Source: Sciurus carolinensis (lineage: Eukaryota; Chordata; Mammalia; Rodentia; Sciuridae). From it: DNA of 64,000 nt. The translations under genes were made by a program, and so were the position numbers. The stretch spans positions 69,271,440 to 69,335,439 of the forward strand of contig NC_062232.1 of assembly GCF_902686445.1 (NCBI RefSeq). Direction: 5' to 3'. Shown here in pieces: positions 23,110-35,334 of this stretch. The notes beneath the pieces were generated by a model. That model ran no database searches, was not told the DNA's origin, and was given only the letters and a program-made list of their open reading frames with translations. The stretch's first letter is position 1; each line of letters begins with the position of its first letter.

Positions 23110-23850
23110 TACTATGCCCATATCAGTTATATAATTTGTAAATATTTTCTCCCATAATATGGGTTGCATTTTTACCTCTTTGTTAGAATTTCATGAAAAA
23201 TTATTTTGATACAGTGAAACATGTATATTTTTTCTTCTTTTCCTTGTGTATTTTTGTGTAATATCTAAAAATCAATTTCTAGATCTAAGATTAAAAAGAT
23301 TTATACTTAGGCTTTCTTCTAAGAGTTTTATTAATGTGGATCTTATATTTAGTTTGTTGATTCATTTTGACCTAATTTTTGTATGTGGGGTGAGGTAGAG
23401 GTCCAGCTTCATTCTTTTGCTTAGAATATCCAGATGTCCAAGTTTTCAGTTGTTGAAGAAGTTATTCTTTCTCCATCAAATTTGTTTAGTACCTTGGTTC
23501 ATACATGTATGGATTTATTCCTGGGTTCATGATTCTATGCCATTGGTCTGATAGACTGGATAAGGAAAATTTTTGATCTCTTTTATTTCTTTGAAGAGTT
23601 TGAAAATAACACTGGTGAAGTCATCTGACCCTATCTTTTCTTTGTTTTGAGTTCTTTTTTATTATTACTAATTTAACTTATTTGTTATAAGTCAGCTCAG
23701 ATGTTCTATTTTTTCTTGAGTTTATTTTGCAATTTGTATGTTTCTCAGGTACGTGAATTTTATTTAGGTTGCCTAATATGTGGACATATGAATTTCAATA
23801 GTACTCTCTATTCTATTTCCAGTACTACTGAATTTTTTGAAAAATATTAT
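23110..23850 (-). mobile_element. older L1 ORF2 relic, left part
   Basis: Reverse complement of ancient L1 ORF2: 'tttgtaaatattttctccca', 'ttctaagagttttattaatg', 'ttgattcattttgacctaat', 'ggtgaggtagaggtccagct', 'tgccattggtctg'. At about 23560 the sequence jumps to a more upstream ORF2 part ('tgaccctatcttttctttgt', 'ttttcttgagtttattttgc'), indicating an internal deletion. All frames are closed. The short frames 23701-23883 and 23837-24031 are shadows. Confidence 0.8.
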
Positions 23851-23851
23851 T

Positions 23852-24346
23852 CGCTTTTTTATTTTTTACAGACTGCATTTTGATTCTTTGTACACAAATG
23901 TGGTACATCATTTTGTTTCTATGGCTGTACATGATGTAGATTCATACCATTTGTGTAATCATACATGTAATGATGTCTGTCTCATTCCATCATTTTTCAT
24001 ATCCTCCTACCTCTCATTTCCTTCCACATAATCTAAAGTTCCTCCATTATTCTCTCATTTCCCACCCCCACTCCCATTATATATCATCATCCACTTATCA
24101 GAGAAAACATTCAGTCTTTGGTTTTTTGGGATTGGCTTATTTCACTTAGCATGATATTCTCCAATTTCATCCATTTATTTAAAAGGGTCATAATATTATT
24201 CTTCTTTGTGGCTGAATAATATTCCATTGTGTATATGTACCACAACTTCTTTATCCATTCATCTTTTGAAGGGCATCTAGGTTGGTTCCACAATCTAGCT
24301 ATTGTGAATTGAGCTGCCATAAACATTGATATGGCTGCATGACTGT
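23852..24346 (-). mobile_element. younger L1 3' end nested in older L1
   Basis: The left edge is the L1 tail in reverse ('tttttacagactgcattttg', 'ttgtacacaaatgtgg'). The 3' UTR and ORF2 C-terminus follow ('cttagcatgatattctccaa', 'aagggcatctaggttggttc'). The minus frame 24111-24326 is the last ORF2 fragment. Older L1 ORF2 sequence continues on both sides, showing that it inserted into the relic. Confidence 0.88.
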
Positions 24347-24490
24347 AAACTTAAAAATGAATTTTTTTTTTATTTCTGTAAGTTGGGTAGTCATGCCTTG
24401 CTTTTGTTTCCAAGTTTGGTTATTTGTGTTCTTTCTCCTCTTTTTTATTCTGCCTCAAATTGTGTCAATTTCATTACCTTAAAAAATTAA
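24347..24490 (-). mobile_element. older L1 ORF2 relic, right part
   Basis: 'tttttatttctgtaagttgg', 'ctcctcttttttattctgcc' and 'ttgtgtcaatttcattacct' continue the ORF2 reverse complement left at 23850. Confidence 0.55.
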
Positions 24491-24635
24491 TGACATTTTA
24501 TAAAGTTTAGTGCAAGGGCAAATAAAATTCTCACAAAACTTTTCTAGCATATTTAAATTGCCATTTTCTAAATTCAGCATTTTCTTGGTTGTTGTAATAC
24601 TCTCTTTTCTATAGATCTAGTAAAATTTGTTCCAA

Positions 24636-25026
24636 AAGATTTTGCTGTTCCCCCACCAAAAGATTATGAGAACCGTGACCTAATCAGGGGATTAATCCAT
24701 TTGATGGATTAGTAATTTGAATATATTACTGGTAGTTCCTATAGATGTTGGGTTTTGCTGGAGGAAGTGGGTTATTGGGGGATGTGCCTTGGGAGTTATA
24801 AATTTTATTTCTAGCTCATTGTGCTCTCTCTGTTTCCTAGCTGTCATGAGATAAGCAGGTCTTTTCCTACCATGCCTTTCCACCAAAATGTTTTCTTCCA
24901 CCTTAGGATCAGAGCAGTGGAGTTGACTGACCATGGACCTCTGAAACCATGAGCCCAAATAAACTTTTCTTCCTCTAAGTTGTTACTGTCAGGAATCTTA
25001 TAGTGATGAAAAGCTGATTAACACAG
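24636..25026 (+). mobile_element. MaLR-type LTR
   Basis: A sense LTR: 'cgtgacctaatcaggggatt', 'ggatgtgccttgggagttat', 'tgtttcctagctgtcatgag', 'tctgaaaccatgagcccaaa' with polyadenylation signal aataaa at 24959-24964, and a 'gatgaaaagctgattaacac' end. It is close in design to the LTR at 48941-49348. The minus frame 24692-24958 is a shadow. Confidence 0.8.
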
Positions 25027-25694
25027 AAAGTTTGTAGATTGTTTGGGGGAGGGTAAGCAGAATGGGTATTGTGTGAAGTAATTATATGTTTTATACAGGT
25101 GGTAAACCTTGACTTAACATGTTCCTGAAATAAAAAGCACATTGTAATTAAAGATTCTGGTTTGATATTTTTAATTATTTCCTTTAAATCTACTTCAAAA
25201 ATGATGATCTTCCCTAAACTAATATTTTAAAAGTAATTTCTCATCATCCCCTTTATATCCTTTAGTAATATATAATTTATATAGGTGCTGTATTCATACA
25301 TAGCAGTATCTTTTACATTTGAAGCTAACAACTATATATATTCAATGCATAGTTCTTCATTTACTCAAAATGGCCAGTAAAATTGTCCGTGTTGACTCAT
25401 TTTCTGATAAATATCTTTACTCTTCTAAAGGGTAGCTCAAATGAATATAAACCAAAGCGTTACAACAGAGCTATGTTAACAGCAGCCACTTTGTGCTGGA
25501 AAATAACAAGTCAAAGCAGTGAAATGTATTTTGAGATAAAACATTTTTATCATTTATAAGGTAACTTAACCAAGTAGGATCTACTTCCAACAGTGACTTT
25601 AAAGAAATCCATATAGTATATTGACTACCTCATCTCTGTGGAAATGACTATAGGCCACACCCTGTCTTTGAAAGTCATACATTCATATCTTTAT

Positions 25695-25720
25695 ATACAC
25701 AAACACACACATACACACAC
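25695..25720. repeat. imperfect (CA)n
   Basis: A short acacac-rich run with two interruptions. Confidence 0.75.
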
Positions 25721-26207
25721 TACTATTCTTTGTCATTGCATAGAAAAATAGCACAATTTAGCAGTCACCTATAGGAAAATATCTTTAATATATTTCCTGA
25801 GTACTGTTTTTAAAAAAGAAAATATTGATGAAATAAGCAAGAAAATTGTTACTATGTTTTCACAATTGTTTATTATCAGAAATTCCATATCTTGAAAACG
25901 TGAGAAATCAATGAGATTTATTTGCTTTATGGAGCATGACATTGATGATTGCTTTCTACTTGCTGCATTGCTTTGCTCACTGAAGTATAGTGTACTGTGT
26001 GAAAAAAACATTTTAAACCCTTTTAGTTCTGGTGACTTCAATTGCTCCTGAAAGTTCTGATTTTTAAAAAGTGAATTTTCTCTATCATCTCTAATTGTAA
26101 GTGTTTTTAAAACTTTAAAATCTTTAACATATTTTGACTACCAAAAAGACTATGGAGGAGATGATAAATATGTCTATTATTTCTCATATATTTATAATTC
26201 CTAATAA

Positions 26208-26292
26208 AATAATATATTTTATGACATTATTATATTAATAATATAATTATATTACTATTATAATAATATAATAATATATTTCTAATATATAC
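26208..26292. repeat. AT-rich block with many short dyads
   Basis: Almost pure A/T composed of taat/atta/tata units, self-complementary over short distances. It looks like low-complexity sequence, not an ordered repeat. Confidence 0.7.
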
Positions 26293-28797
26293 ATTAGAAA
26301 AGGCACCATGTAATAGGAAGAATGAAGTGATCTTTAAAATTATAGAGATGAGTACAATTACAATTAATACAAATAAAATACACTCTTTTATCCTAATTCT
26401 TACATCTGAACAAAAAAAGTCAAATCTATGATTTTACATCTAGTGAGATTGTGTTCTTCTATAAATATGTCATAAAAGATTCTTAAATAGAAGACCAGAG
26501 GGATAGCTTCCTTCTTTTGGTCTATCAATTTATTTTGCTTCATGAGTTAGAATAAATTCTAAGTAAAATCAAAAGGATTGGCCAGATTAAGTAGCCATCA
26601 GTTTGGAAACTGCATAAGTGATGACACTCAAGATTATTACACACAGGTTTAGGGAAAAAGGTGCTGGTGAAAGTGAAGAATGCTGGGTTTCTGGGCACAG
26701 AAGGAAAATGGTAAAGAAATGTTCCATGTCACATAAAGCCTGTTGTTTTCCCTTTCACAATTCTATTTTATTCAATTTTGTGTACAAATATAGATAACGT
26801 TGGCATGTAAGATCAACAGCTTTTTAACTAGGCAAATTCCCAAATACAAAAAGATGTAATGAGAGCACACCAATAGAAATTTTTAATTTAAAATATTTGA
26901 AAATTCTGACACTTTCCTCCTTTCTCTCCTCTCCTCATTTTCCTTGTTCCATTTTCTCTATTCTAATGATCTTTCTGCTATTTACATATACATATGTATT
27001 TTTTAAATTAATGTCTTTTGGGTGTGCATAATGATGTGATTCACTGTGCTATGTTCATATATGTATATAGGAAAGTTAGGTTTACCAATATTATTTCAGT
27101 AGTTTTGTTTTTGATATATATTTCCTTGTAATGAAGCTCTATTATGTACTGTGAACATTTTCTTTAGACCCAATCTGGCCATCATAAGCTAAATTCTGAA
27201 TGAATTATAGAATTTTCAACATCAAAAGTCCATCTTAACAAATTTTTTCATATGTTAAATACCATAAACCAAATAACTTCTATATCTTCAGGTTCAGATG
27301 AACAATATTAGAATAATGTATGCACACCTTTTTGTGAATTATTGTTAATGAATAAGGATTTTATGAGTATGACACACATTATAAAAGATGAATTTAAAAA
27401 CACAACAAGTAAAGCTCTTCATATACAAAATAAAAAATGAATAGTCCATATTGAAAGACTTAAATATAAGACTTTGGAAAATATTTGCAAAGCAAATAGT
27501 AAGAAGCAAAGTATTCAACATAAAGGACGTATGAATTAATGAACAAAATTCATGTCATCCATAAAATGAACAATAACTATAACCAAGAAATTGTCAAAAT
27601 AAATGTTATAAATAAGCACATGAATGTGTCTAAAAACAACAAAGTTAAGTAAATGCATATTGGAACAATGAGAACATATTTTTGATGTATAAATTTGGCA
27701 AATATAAATGAGAATGATAATAAATCCATTTTGCAAATTAGAAAAATGATTCTATCTGGGAACTTGTCATAATTTGCTTGTTTACATCATTTGCTTCATA
27801 TTTACATGCATTTGACTTTCATTTTGAAATATCTTATATAAATTGCAGAAAGTTGGCTTCGTATTGAGTCTTAATGAGAGAAGATGGAAGGGTAGTTTTT
27901 AAGGTCTCAGATGCCATGCAGACAAGTTGTGCTGTAACCTATAGGTAAGGTAGATGAATGAAAATACTAGTCAATATATGGCTGGCTTTTATTTAAAAAA
28001 AAATTGAAAATTAACCCAACTTGTTGCTTTTATAGACCTTATTAAGTTGACAAAGGATTCTTTTACTTATAGTATGATGATACATGTTGAAATTTAAAAA
28101 ATTTTGATATTTGATTAAATTTCTTTCAAGATTAAATTTCTATGAGATGTTAAATAGTATTACTGGAATTATGCTTTCTTATAAACTCAGGCAGATTTCC
28201 AAGTAAATGAACTAAGACAACAATGGGAAAAGACCCTCATGTGGGAGAATTCTACTCATGTTAATCATCAGTCTGTGTATAAAATAGAACAATCTTTCTG
28301 ATGAGCAGTTTGGCAATATGTACAAATACATAAACATGCAAACTGTATATATTCCTTTAATATGCAATCATGTTTTATATTATTGACTTAAAATGAAAAT
28401 TCCACTAATTAGAACATATACACACACAATACCTCCCATACACCATTATTTACAAATTTGTATTTAAATATGTATCATAGGTGTTGGTTCTATAAGGTTT
28501 TTTTAAATCCCATGTCAGTAGACAGATAATTCAAATGAGCCAATACATGACAGAGAAAGAGTTTCCAGTCACTCTCGGGTATGCTTTGGAGACTTTCTGT
28601 TTATTTTCCTCATCTATAATCAATTGTTTCTCAAATTTTTGCCAGTAGAATTTCATATTTGAGGTATGGTACTAGTGCTCCAGAAGGATATCATTCAAAT
28701 GCAAATTTTTGTCTTACAAGTGATGTATGATTACTTTCAGTATGGAGGTGAGCAAGAATACTTAAATTTATAAAGCAAATAAAATACATAGAACATA

Positions 28798-28995
28798 TCA
28801 GGTTAAGAGTCTGGGTTTTGAAGTGAAAGATTTGAATTCAAATCAAGACTAAATTTTCCCTTGAGCTTATCACTTTACCGTTCTCAGACTACTTCCTTCA
28901 AAATATTTTACTAATAATTAAAAATGTGTATCAAACAGTTAGTATATAGTGCCTACTGCTTAGCTAATCATTATTGATATCATTGTTATAAGTCG
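28798..28995 (+). mobile_element. MIR SINE
   Basis: 'gttaagagtctgggttttga', 'gatttgaattcaaatcaaga', 'ttgagcttatcactttaccg' and 'atatagtgcctactgc' follow the MIR consensus in order across about 190 bp. It is ancient and diverged. Confidence 0.7.
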
Positions 28996-29469
28996 TGGAA
29001 ACAGAATTTTACTTCAACATTGTTTTGGAAGAGAAATCAAGTATATCAATTGAAAAATGATTAACATTATTTTCATAGACAATACATATATTATGGCATA
29101 GAAAACAAAAATAGCATTGAATTAAAACAATACAACTTTCAAATCTCATTTATATTTAGAGAGTGATATCTTCTCTGCCTTCTTAAATATTCTGTGAATG
29201 GAAATTTATTCTCTTCTGTCATTAATGGATTTCAGTCTAATAGTTGGAAAATTTGCCATAAAGTCATTGAGATATACCCAGAGAGACTCAGAATTAGGAT
29301 GAGCAAATATTGATTGGGGAGAATGTATAAGGATGAGAAGAATGAAATTCAGAATGCAAAAGCATTATTTAATGTGGGGAATGTGAAATAATGCAACAGT
29401 GGCAGGCTGCGTAAATTTAAGGGGATGAGTCCTCTTGGTGGAACATGATTTTGAATAGTGAAAATTTAA
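28996..29469. other. unannotated sequence
   Basis: Nothing identifiable. Confidence 0.4.
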
Positions 29470-30060
29470 TTATTTATTCAGCAAATATAGATCAACCAAT
29501 TTCTGTTACAGAAAATTTTTAAGACACTGGAGATAGAGCAATGAAAAAGGAAACTAAAATTATGTTATAGGGATTACATTCCAGTGGAAGAGATGGTAAT
29601 AAAGAAATAAATTAATAGAAATATAAAATGCTAATTGGCAACAAATGCTGTCAGAACAAATAAAAAACAATGAGGGATAAGAAGCGCCCTGATGAGTAAT
29701 GTATGTGTTGTTAATGTATGTGTAAAGTGGTCACCTCCCTTATAAGTTGACATTAGAAGTCAAAAGGAAGTAAGGGAACAACTCATGCAGATAATTGGGT
29801 GAAGAGTATTACAGAGAGAGAGAGAGAGACAGAGACAGAGAGAGACTAACAAGTGGAAGAACACAAGAAAGATGTGTATCAATTGCATTCAAGAAGTAGC
29901 AAAAAAGACAATGTAATTCGATTATTTGAACAGAAGAGATAGCAGATGATGTTAGAGAGATGTGGTAAAAGGCAAATAATGCAGGGCCTTAATAAACAAT
30001 TAATAAGTGTTTACCTTTTACTCTAAATGAAGTGAAAAGGTATCCCAGGACTTCATTCAA
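29470..30060 (+). mobile_element. L2 LINE 3' portion
   Basis: The run 'cactggagatagagcaatga', 'gattacattccagtggaaga', 'aacaactcatgcagataatt', 'aatgcagggccttaataaac' and 'ttaccttttactctaaatga' follows the L2 3' end in order over about 0.6 kb. A (GA)n tract has grown inside it at 29813-29846. Ancient; no coding frame. The minus frame 29989-30258 overlaps its end and has no motif. Confidence 0.75.
29813..29846. repeat. (GA)n microsatellite
   Basis: About 34 bases of gagaga with two gac interruptions, lying inside the L2 fragment. Confidence 0.9.
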
Positions 30061-31775
30061 AGGATTTGGGGAATTAAGGGGGACCAAAAGGAGAAATGAG
30101 ATGAGGTGATTTATAGCAATGAAACCCTGAGGATTCAGCAATATTTTGGGAGACTCCACTAATTTTAGAGACTTACATACATTGGGATCAAGTAGGGTAT
30201 CATTACTCCTAAGGATTTCCCTGGAATATGGTATGGGAAGGATGTGAATGTTGTGCAAAGGGAAAGGTGGGAGATCTCAGCTTCCCCTCATTCCTGTACA
30301 GGGTAGTGCAATTTTTCATAGAGATACAATTTCACCAGCAGCATTCAAGTTCTGTTAGGTACAAACAATAACTTGCACAGCATTCATTAGAGTTACTTAA
30401 GTTCCACAGAAAGTGTTGCCAATACTGCAGGATCTTATTTTTGCATGTCCCACACATACTAAATGGTAAATACATATTTCTTGAGGAAACCTATCTTTAA
30501 TACATTAAAAACTGCTGTGAACATGTCACAAACTTCTCCTAGTTGGGTGAGATTTTTTATTACTATTTGCAATGGTAAGCCATTTGACTGGATCCTATAT
30601 TTTATGAAGGACTTAGGATCAGAAAAAGTGACCAGAGCCCAAAGAGAAATAACAGGATTCCTAGTCCTCTCCGAAAGAATATTCTATTGGTAGAGTTACA
30701 TTCTCTTCTCACAAAAGACTTAGTATGCTGTTACTTGAATGACTGTTTTATAATTTATATAAAAATTAACTTGACTTTCTGTGTTCCTTACTTCTAAAGA
30801 TTCATCTCATTTTTAAAAGTGCTTCCAGTTATGATCGTCAAAGTTTTTGCTGATTTCATATGTCCATTGCCAAAACAAGACTATATTTTATATAGTACTT
30901 GAGATGACAAAAACTTAAACAAGAAAAAAATGAAGCTTAGAAATGTATTCATGTGAAAATTGACCCAAACTATTTCAACCTTGCTCTTACATTAGCTGCA
31001 TTGTTCCACTGGGCCTTTATTCACTGCTTATAATAGAACAACTGATTCTTTATTATGGTGGTTAAAGTTCTTCCTACTTCCTGAAAAAAATTATAAGACT
31101 ATTTACCCAAACTAGATGCTTTATTATATCTCTGAAGATTATTTGAACAAATTCCCCTTTCTCTATTTCTGCTAACTGGAGCTTCACATAACATAAAATG
31201 TTTCAGATATTTAGAGTTTTGCTTTTGCAATTTTCCACACAGTAGATAGGACTTGAGTTACTGTTTGCCTTGGAAGTGATGTTTTAGTGAAGTTAAATGG
31301 ATAGAACTGCTTAATGTGTTGAAATATGATGAAAAAAATGAAAAGTGAATCCCCCATAGAGAAGCCCACATGTGTTATTTTATCAATTGAAAGAGAAATT
31401 TAGTAACAAATTTACTCAGGCTAAATAATAATAAAATAAAAATATAAATAAAAGAAAAGGAAAGATGTAGCATAAATGGCAAATGGTTGGGAAAAATTAA
31501 ACAGCAATAAATGATTTGTGGTGTTTACTTCAGTGGCTCAGGTTCAAAGTCAGACAAAGATGGAATGAAAACTAGGTATACCAGTCAGAATAAGATAACA
31601 TATGAAAATATTTACATTCTCAATGCTATCTGAACAATTAATCCAGAAGTAATTATTTATACTTGCTTATTAGTAGGTGAGTATAAATGATGTAAAGTAG
31701 AATTTTTATTATCTGCCTGAAAAAGGTGATAGGATAATGTGATTGTGGTGATCTCCTAAAGCAAAGACTTAAAAA

Positions 31776-31776
<1 letters not shown>
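30061..31776. other. unannotated AT-rich sequence
   Basis: I see no gene or confident repeat. The plus frame 30463-30693 (76 codons) has no recognised domain. Confidence 0.45.

Positions 31777-31843
<67 letters not shown>
31777..31843. repeat. (TA)n microsatellite
   Basis: About 67 bases of ta repeat with a short aataaata interruption near 31810-31819. Confidence 0.95.
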
Positions 31844-31849
<6 letters not shown>

Positions 31850-32169
31850 CTTAAATTCAAATAGTAGAATATAAAAACTAAAACATGTTTTTATTTATTG
31901 GGTAAAGTAAAACATTTTCCCAATAACATTGCATTTTTTTGTATGTGTAAAAGGATGGAAGGAGCAATTCTAGCAGTGTGTTTGTGGGCCTTGCATTCGA
32001 AAGATTGGAAAAGTATTTTTAAATAGAAATTATATATAGTATTAACAAAACTACCCATTCATTTATATTTGCTGAATGTATGGCTAGAAATTAAAGTGCT
32101 TGTTGTTTCGGCTACATATTCTTATATTCTTATTTAAGAGATGAGTCATTTGACATACTTACTCGTCCA
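31844..32169. other. unannotated sequence
   Basis: Nothing identifiable. Confidence 0.4.
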
Positions 32170-32300
32170 GTGTGTATTGGATATCTATTATGTGCCAGAG
32201 ATCTGCTTAGTTCTAGGGACACCGTAGAAGAAAATACCCAAAATGCTTTAGTGTATGCCCTTGTGAAGTCTTCCACAGAGTGGTAAAGTTAACGGTAAAA
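32170..32300 (+). mobile_element. L2 LINE fragment
   Basis: 'tatctattatgtgccagaga' and 'cttagttctagggacaccgt' match the L2 3' motif 'tactatgtgccaggcactg...ctaggggatac'. Confidence 0.65.
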
Positions 32301-33414
32301 ATGTAATTTAATCAAGAGAATATTAATGTAAGGAATAAAAATTCATATTCAAAATGCAGTCCCTTTCTTAAAGCTAAAATGTATTATTATCACAGCATCA
32401 TCAGGCTAAAGTCATAGCTAGGTATAAATTGAACTATGATGCCAAAATTGTATAAATCATATTCACAGAAACTAATTATTGAAGAACTTTTCTTTCTAAA
32501 TTTAATGAAATAATTTTGTCAGGCTGGACTGATAAGAGTGGTCTGATTCCCTGATACTTGTCAACAATTTTAACCTCAAGGATTACAATTCCTCCAAGAG
32601 GGGCAGATTCTTTATTCTCTAATAAAATGACAAGTAAAGTAAAACTAAGGCAGGATCTGAATTAATCAGTTTACTGCAAAAATACAAAACCTAAACACAA
32701 AAACAGGATAAGTAAAACTAAACTAAAGTAAAATAAATATTTGCAAAAATAAATCAAATAAAATTGCTTGAGCACAGAGTAATAGTAATGAACCAAAAAT
32801 GGTGCATCCACATAAGAGATTGTCCAGTGATCTTGGGTACAGTTTTTCCAAGGTGACGCTCAAAGAGATCTGGAATTGCATCAAGCCATTAGCAAGAAAT
32901 AAATCAGGCGTAGCTTCCAGGGACCAATGTCATTTCAGAGTGAATACTTGAAAAGGGGAGGGGGAAGATAATGTGATGTGTCTCAAATCACAGAAAGAAG
33001 TCACTGGTGTTTATAGTTCCAGGAGATAGATTATCTGGATGTGACACAAACACACTTAGAGGTTTCTGAAAGGCATTGAAGAACAACCAAGGAAGCCAGG
33101 ATTTTCCATCTATCTTCAGGGTGATGACATTCACACAAGCTTTAAGTTTAAATAAAGAAGAATTGGGGCAGAGTGTGAGAGGCATGCAAAAATAAACATT
33201 TTTGGTCAAACTGTGGTGTGGTTGATTATTTTCTCAGTTCTAGTTCTGTGAGGTAGCTCTGGAAAACCCCTTATCCATCAAGGGACTATTTTTCACTTGT
33301 TGCTCAGGATGTTTCATCTATCAGTCTCAGGAGTGCATCTGTCCTTGTCCCCATAGTGGTTACCTACAGTCTTAAAATGAAAAGTTCACTAGAAAAGCAT
33401 AATAGCAGATTCAA
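32301..33414. other. unannotated sequence
   Basis: No gene or confident repeat. The minus frame 32988-33209 (73 codons) has no recognised motif. Confidence 0.45.
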
Positions 33415-33900
33415 ACTGGCAGAAATATCCAAAACATCCATCAATACTGGATTAAAAGAGTTTTGAATATCCATACTATGAAAAATTATTCAATGAAGAA
33501 AAAGCATGGACTAATGCAAAAAGATGAATAAATCTCAAAATATGCTGAATAAAAAGTCATACTCTAAATAGTATATACTGATTAACTCCATTTATGTAAA
33601 ATTCTAGAATAGACATGAAACAAATTGTTGCTTATCTAAACCTGCCTTGGGGAATTTCTGTGAAGTGGCAGAAGGAAACTACATTTTGTGTACTGGGGAA
33701 ATCAATCCAGGGCCTCACACATACTAGGCAAGATCTCTACACCTGAAATGTACCCCAAGCACTGTGAAACTTTTTGAAGGGATGGAAATTGTCCATATTT
33801 TAATCATGGTGTTACTTTATATAACATAGTACATATTATGTGTCAAAATTTATACAACTACTTTGCAATAGGTGCATCTTATTATATATATATAAATTTT
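33415..33900 (+). mobile_element. ancient L1M 3' end, split by a SINE relic
   Basis: 'aaaacatccatcaatactgg', 'tattcaatgaagaaaaagca', 'actccatttatgtaaaattc', then after an interruption 'ggaaattgtccatattttaa', 'acatattatgtgtcaaaatt' and 'gtgcatcttatt' follow the order of an ancient L1 3' end. Confidence 0.7.
33685..33767 (-). mobile_element. decayed ID-type SINE inside L1M
   Basis: Plus-strand 'gtactggggaaatcaatcca', 'gggcctcacacatactaggc' and 'tgtaccccaagcac' resemble the reverse complement of an ID/B1-ID tRNA-like unit (B-box side first). It is more diverged than the four clear ID copies and interrupts the L1M. Confidence 0.65.
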
Positions 33901-33931
33901 AGTTGATTAAAATTCATTAAAATGTGTTCAA

Positions 33932-34022
33932 GGGCTGGGGAGATAGCTCAGTCAGTAGAGTGCTTGCCTTGCAAGCACAAGGCCCTGGGTTTGATCCCCA
34001 GCACCGCAAAAAAAAAAAAAAA
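33932..34022 (+). mobile_element. ID SINE with target duplication
   Basis: A full ID monomer: A box 'agctcagtcagtagagtg', B box 'gggtttgatccccagcac', 'cgc' and about 17 A. An 8-bp duplication 'gtgttcaa' flanks it (33924-33931 and 34023-34030). Little divergence suggests a relatively recent insertion. Confidence 0.95.
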
Positions 34023-34086
34023 GTGTTCAAATAACAATGTATTTTACATGGATACAAAAATCTGTTAGAATGGATTCTGCAGCATG

Positions 34087-34124
34087 CGTGTGTGTGCGTG
34101 TGTGTGTGTGTGTGCGTGTGTGTG
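34087..34124. repeat. (GT)n microsatellite
   Basis: About 38 bases of gt repeat with regularly spaced gc interruptions. Confidence 0.93.
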
Positions 34125-34334
34125 AATGTTAGTGGAGTATCTTGGAGATTAACGAGTGATTAAACTAAATAAAGAAGAGGCTTGTATGGGTAATGATAAT
34201 GTATTATGAACTGAGGAATATAATGAGCTCAACCTTCCACATATGCAGTTCAAAAGAATGAAAATAATTTTTCACCTATTGTATTATGAATATTTTAAAA
34301 ATTATTCTATATATTATGATATTTTGACATTTAA

Positions 34335-34745
34335 ATCCTTTCTGTTTTAGGAGAGGCTGCACCTCCCAGGACAAGTCAATTCTTAAAGAAAACACAGGGC
34401 CTATCCAAAAGTTTGTCTTTGATATGCGGACTAATCAATTCAGAGCCATATGATCTCAATTTGGCCTGTCATTTCCAGGAGACAATATTCCTCTGTCTTA
34501 ATCATCCTACTGTCAGGTACCATGTAACTAGAAAACCTCTCCTCCCCTATAGTCCAAAGTCCTTTGAAATTCTTCAAATTAGCCAATCCTCAACACTTTA
34601 CTCTGCCCTGCCTGGCCTTTCCAGTAGAAACCCCAGTAAAAGCAGTAGTCTATACCTTCCCCTGACTTGAATCTTCTGTCTCCAGACTACCCTGTCTTTT
34701 TTATGGGGTCATGAGTGACATGCTTTTCCTGTGATTTTTGACTCT
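34335..34745 (+). mobile_element. possible decayed ERV LTR
   Basis: C/T-rich sequence with 'ccaatcctcaacac', 'gaaaccccagtaaaagc' and 'atgacatgcttttcctgtga'-like parts recalls the U3-R design of class I LTRs. Termini, target duplication and family are not established. The 85-codon frame 34413-34670 lies within and shows no domain. Confidence 0.35.
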
Positions 34746-34874
34746 ACTACCTAAAAGAAAAATTAAGGGATTTTTCTCCCCCAAACATCTACTCTATCTT
34801 TGCTAGTGGCCACACATGATTATCTCATAAAATAATTACAAAGCATGTTGTAAGTAATATGTTAAGTTATGTGC

Positions 34875-35150
34875 TAGTATCTGAGGACACCAGCCTTCAT
34901 AGAGGTCATGGTAAAAAGAGGGAGAAAGTCTTTATGTGGATAATATGCACTAAGTAAAAATGTAAGATTACTTAAATAATTTCACAGTTGTTCATTTCAG
35001 AGAAGGAAAAATACAGAGGCCATGGAAACACAAAACAAACTGATGAAGGTACAATGAGAAAAGCATCACTATGAAAGTGACATTTAAGTTGAGACATTAA
35101 ATATGAGTAGGAGCTAGCTAACAGAGGCAAAGAGATTTTTAGTAACACGT
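34875..35150 (+). mobile_element. L2 LINE fragment
   Basis: 'gaaagtgacatttaagttga', 'gacattaaatatgagtagga' and the preceding 'catagaggtcatggtaaaaa' follow the L2 3' region. Diverged. Confidence 0.55.
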
Positions 35151-35334
35151 GTTGATTTGTTTCCTTATGTTTGCTCATATTAATCTGTGAGATTACCAAT
35201 TCACAGCATTGTCTGTGAATTTATGGAGTTTATAGGAAGCATTTCAAATTTTGATATCACTACTTTATTATTTGTTAGAATATATTCCGATGCTTAAATT
35301 TCTCCATTTTTATTAGAGCATTATACATAGTATT

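Larger units (their letters stand above)
25027..28797. other. long unannotated AT-rich stretch
   Basis: There is no gene or confident transposon. It holds a (CA)n-like patch (25695-25720), an AT palindrome-rich block (26208-26292) and, at about 26930-27110, C/T-rich then 'gtgctatgttcatatatgta' sequence that may be a decayed L1 3' UTR in reverse. The minus frame 25769-26041 (90 codons) and 27536-27736 have no recognisable domain and poor codon character. Confidence 0.45.

Noticed and set aside
25769..26041. 90-codon minus-strand frame in unique DNA
   Set aside because: AT-rich sequence with no homology I recognise, no splice context and no conserved motif.
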